Shown in pieces: positions 63,783 to 64,000 of a stretch of 64,000 nucleotides of DNA. The DNA lies in the NCBI RefSeq assembly GCF_047496725.1, contig NC_132971.1, positions 4,886,501-4,950,500 of the forward strand, in the 5' to 3' direction. Source of the stretch: Anoplolepis gracilipes (taxonomy: Eukaryota > Arthropoda > Insecta > Hymenoptera > Formicidae). Under the pieces are notes generated by a model that made no database searches, was not told the DNA's origin, and saw only the letters and a list, made by a program, of their open reading frames with translations. The stretch's first letter is position 1. The number at the start of each line of letters is the position of its first letter. The translations under genes and the position numbers were made by a program.

Positions 63783-64000
63783 CGAGCGACATAATGCGTG
63801 GAGAGAGTGGAGGGAGAAGGAGGAAAAAGAAGGATCGAAAAGGGGAGAGGAGGACGGTTAATGAGGCGAAAGTTTCGGGAGCGAGCGAGTGGTAGCGCGG
63901 ATATATCTTCCGTTGATTACGTCTTGTTTTGCACGAGTGACGATACGCCACACGCCACTACCGTTCGCTCACTCGAGACTTTTAATCTCGAGATATGCAT
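63783..64000 (+). other. Start of the last visible intron, or 3' flank, of the second E(spl) gene
   Basis: A purine-rich stretch (GGAGAAGGAGG-like) after the exon 3 donor. No WRPW-coding sequence is visible, which supports a further exon to the right. Confidence 0.5.

Noticed and set aside
1..64000. tRNA, rRNA and CRISPR features
   Set aside because: I saw no B-box-like GGTTCGAANCC with a matching cloverleaf, no rRNA segment I recognise and no regularly spaced repeats; a tRNA or covariance-model search would be decisive.

Overview
This window looks like insect nuclear DNA, most likely from a hymenopteran such as an ant. That is an inference from three things: an AT-rich background broken by short GC- and CpG-rich islands with no obvious CpG depletion, many TA, GA and poly(T) microsatellites, and the genes present. 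There are only three recognisable protein genes in 64 kb, all on the + strand: an intronless bHLH-Orange repressor of the Enhancer of split (E(spl)/HES) family at 31.7-32.3 kb, a two-exon tubulin polyglutamylase of the TTLL4 type at 37.6-39.6 kb, and a second, intron-containing E(spl)/HES gene from 60.2 kb that runs off the right edge. I read the window as part of the insect E(spl) gene complex.

Layout. Positions 1-31 kb hold no gene I can support; this stretch is AT-rich with scattered GC islands, microsatellites and two foldback structures. At 31.1-32.7 kb lies a complete Notch-target transcription unit: a GCAGGTGT proneural-type E-box, a head-to-head Su(H) paired site, a TATA box and initiator, a 199-residue repressor ending in WRPW, a 3' UTR with a Brd box next to a K box, and an AATAAA. 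A small inverted-repeat (MITE-like) element follows at 33.5-33.9 kb. TTLL4 occupies 37.6-39.9 kb. The 40-59 kb interval has no recognised gene, but it contains seven Su(H)-type sites in one orientation at 43.94-46.84 kb, three TCAGGTG E-boxes and a TATA-type core promoter. From 60.2 kb the second E(spl)/HES gene has coding exons at 60174-60227, 61202-61291 and 63480-63755. Its C-terminal exon lies outside the window.

How it fits together. E(spl)/HES proteins are the direct transcriptional targets of Notch and Su(H) and repress proneural genes through Groucho. The SPS plus E-box promoter and the microRNA-type 3' UTR boxes at the first gene match the regulatory code described for Drosophila E(spl) genes. 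The Su(H)-site cluster between the two bHLH genes is the best candidate for an undescribed Notch-responsive control region. TTLL4 modifies tubulin, has no evident link to Notch, and is probably a bystander held between the two genes. The coexistence of an intronless and a three-intron E(spl) paralogue in one locus is the main evolutionary point of interest.
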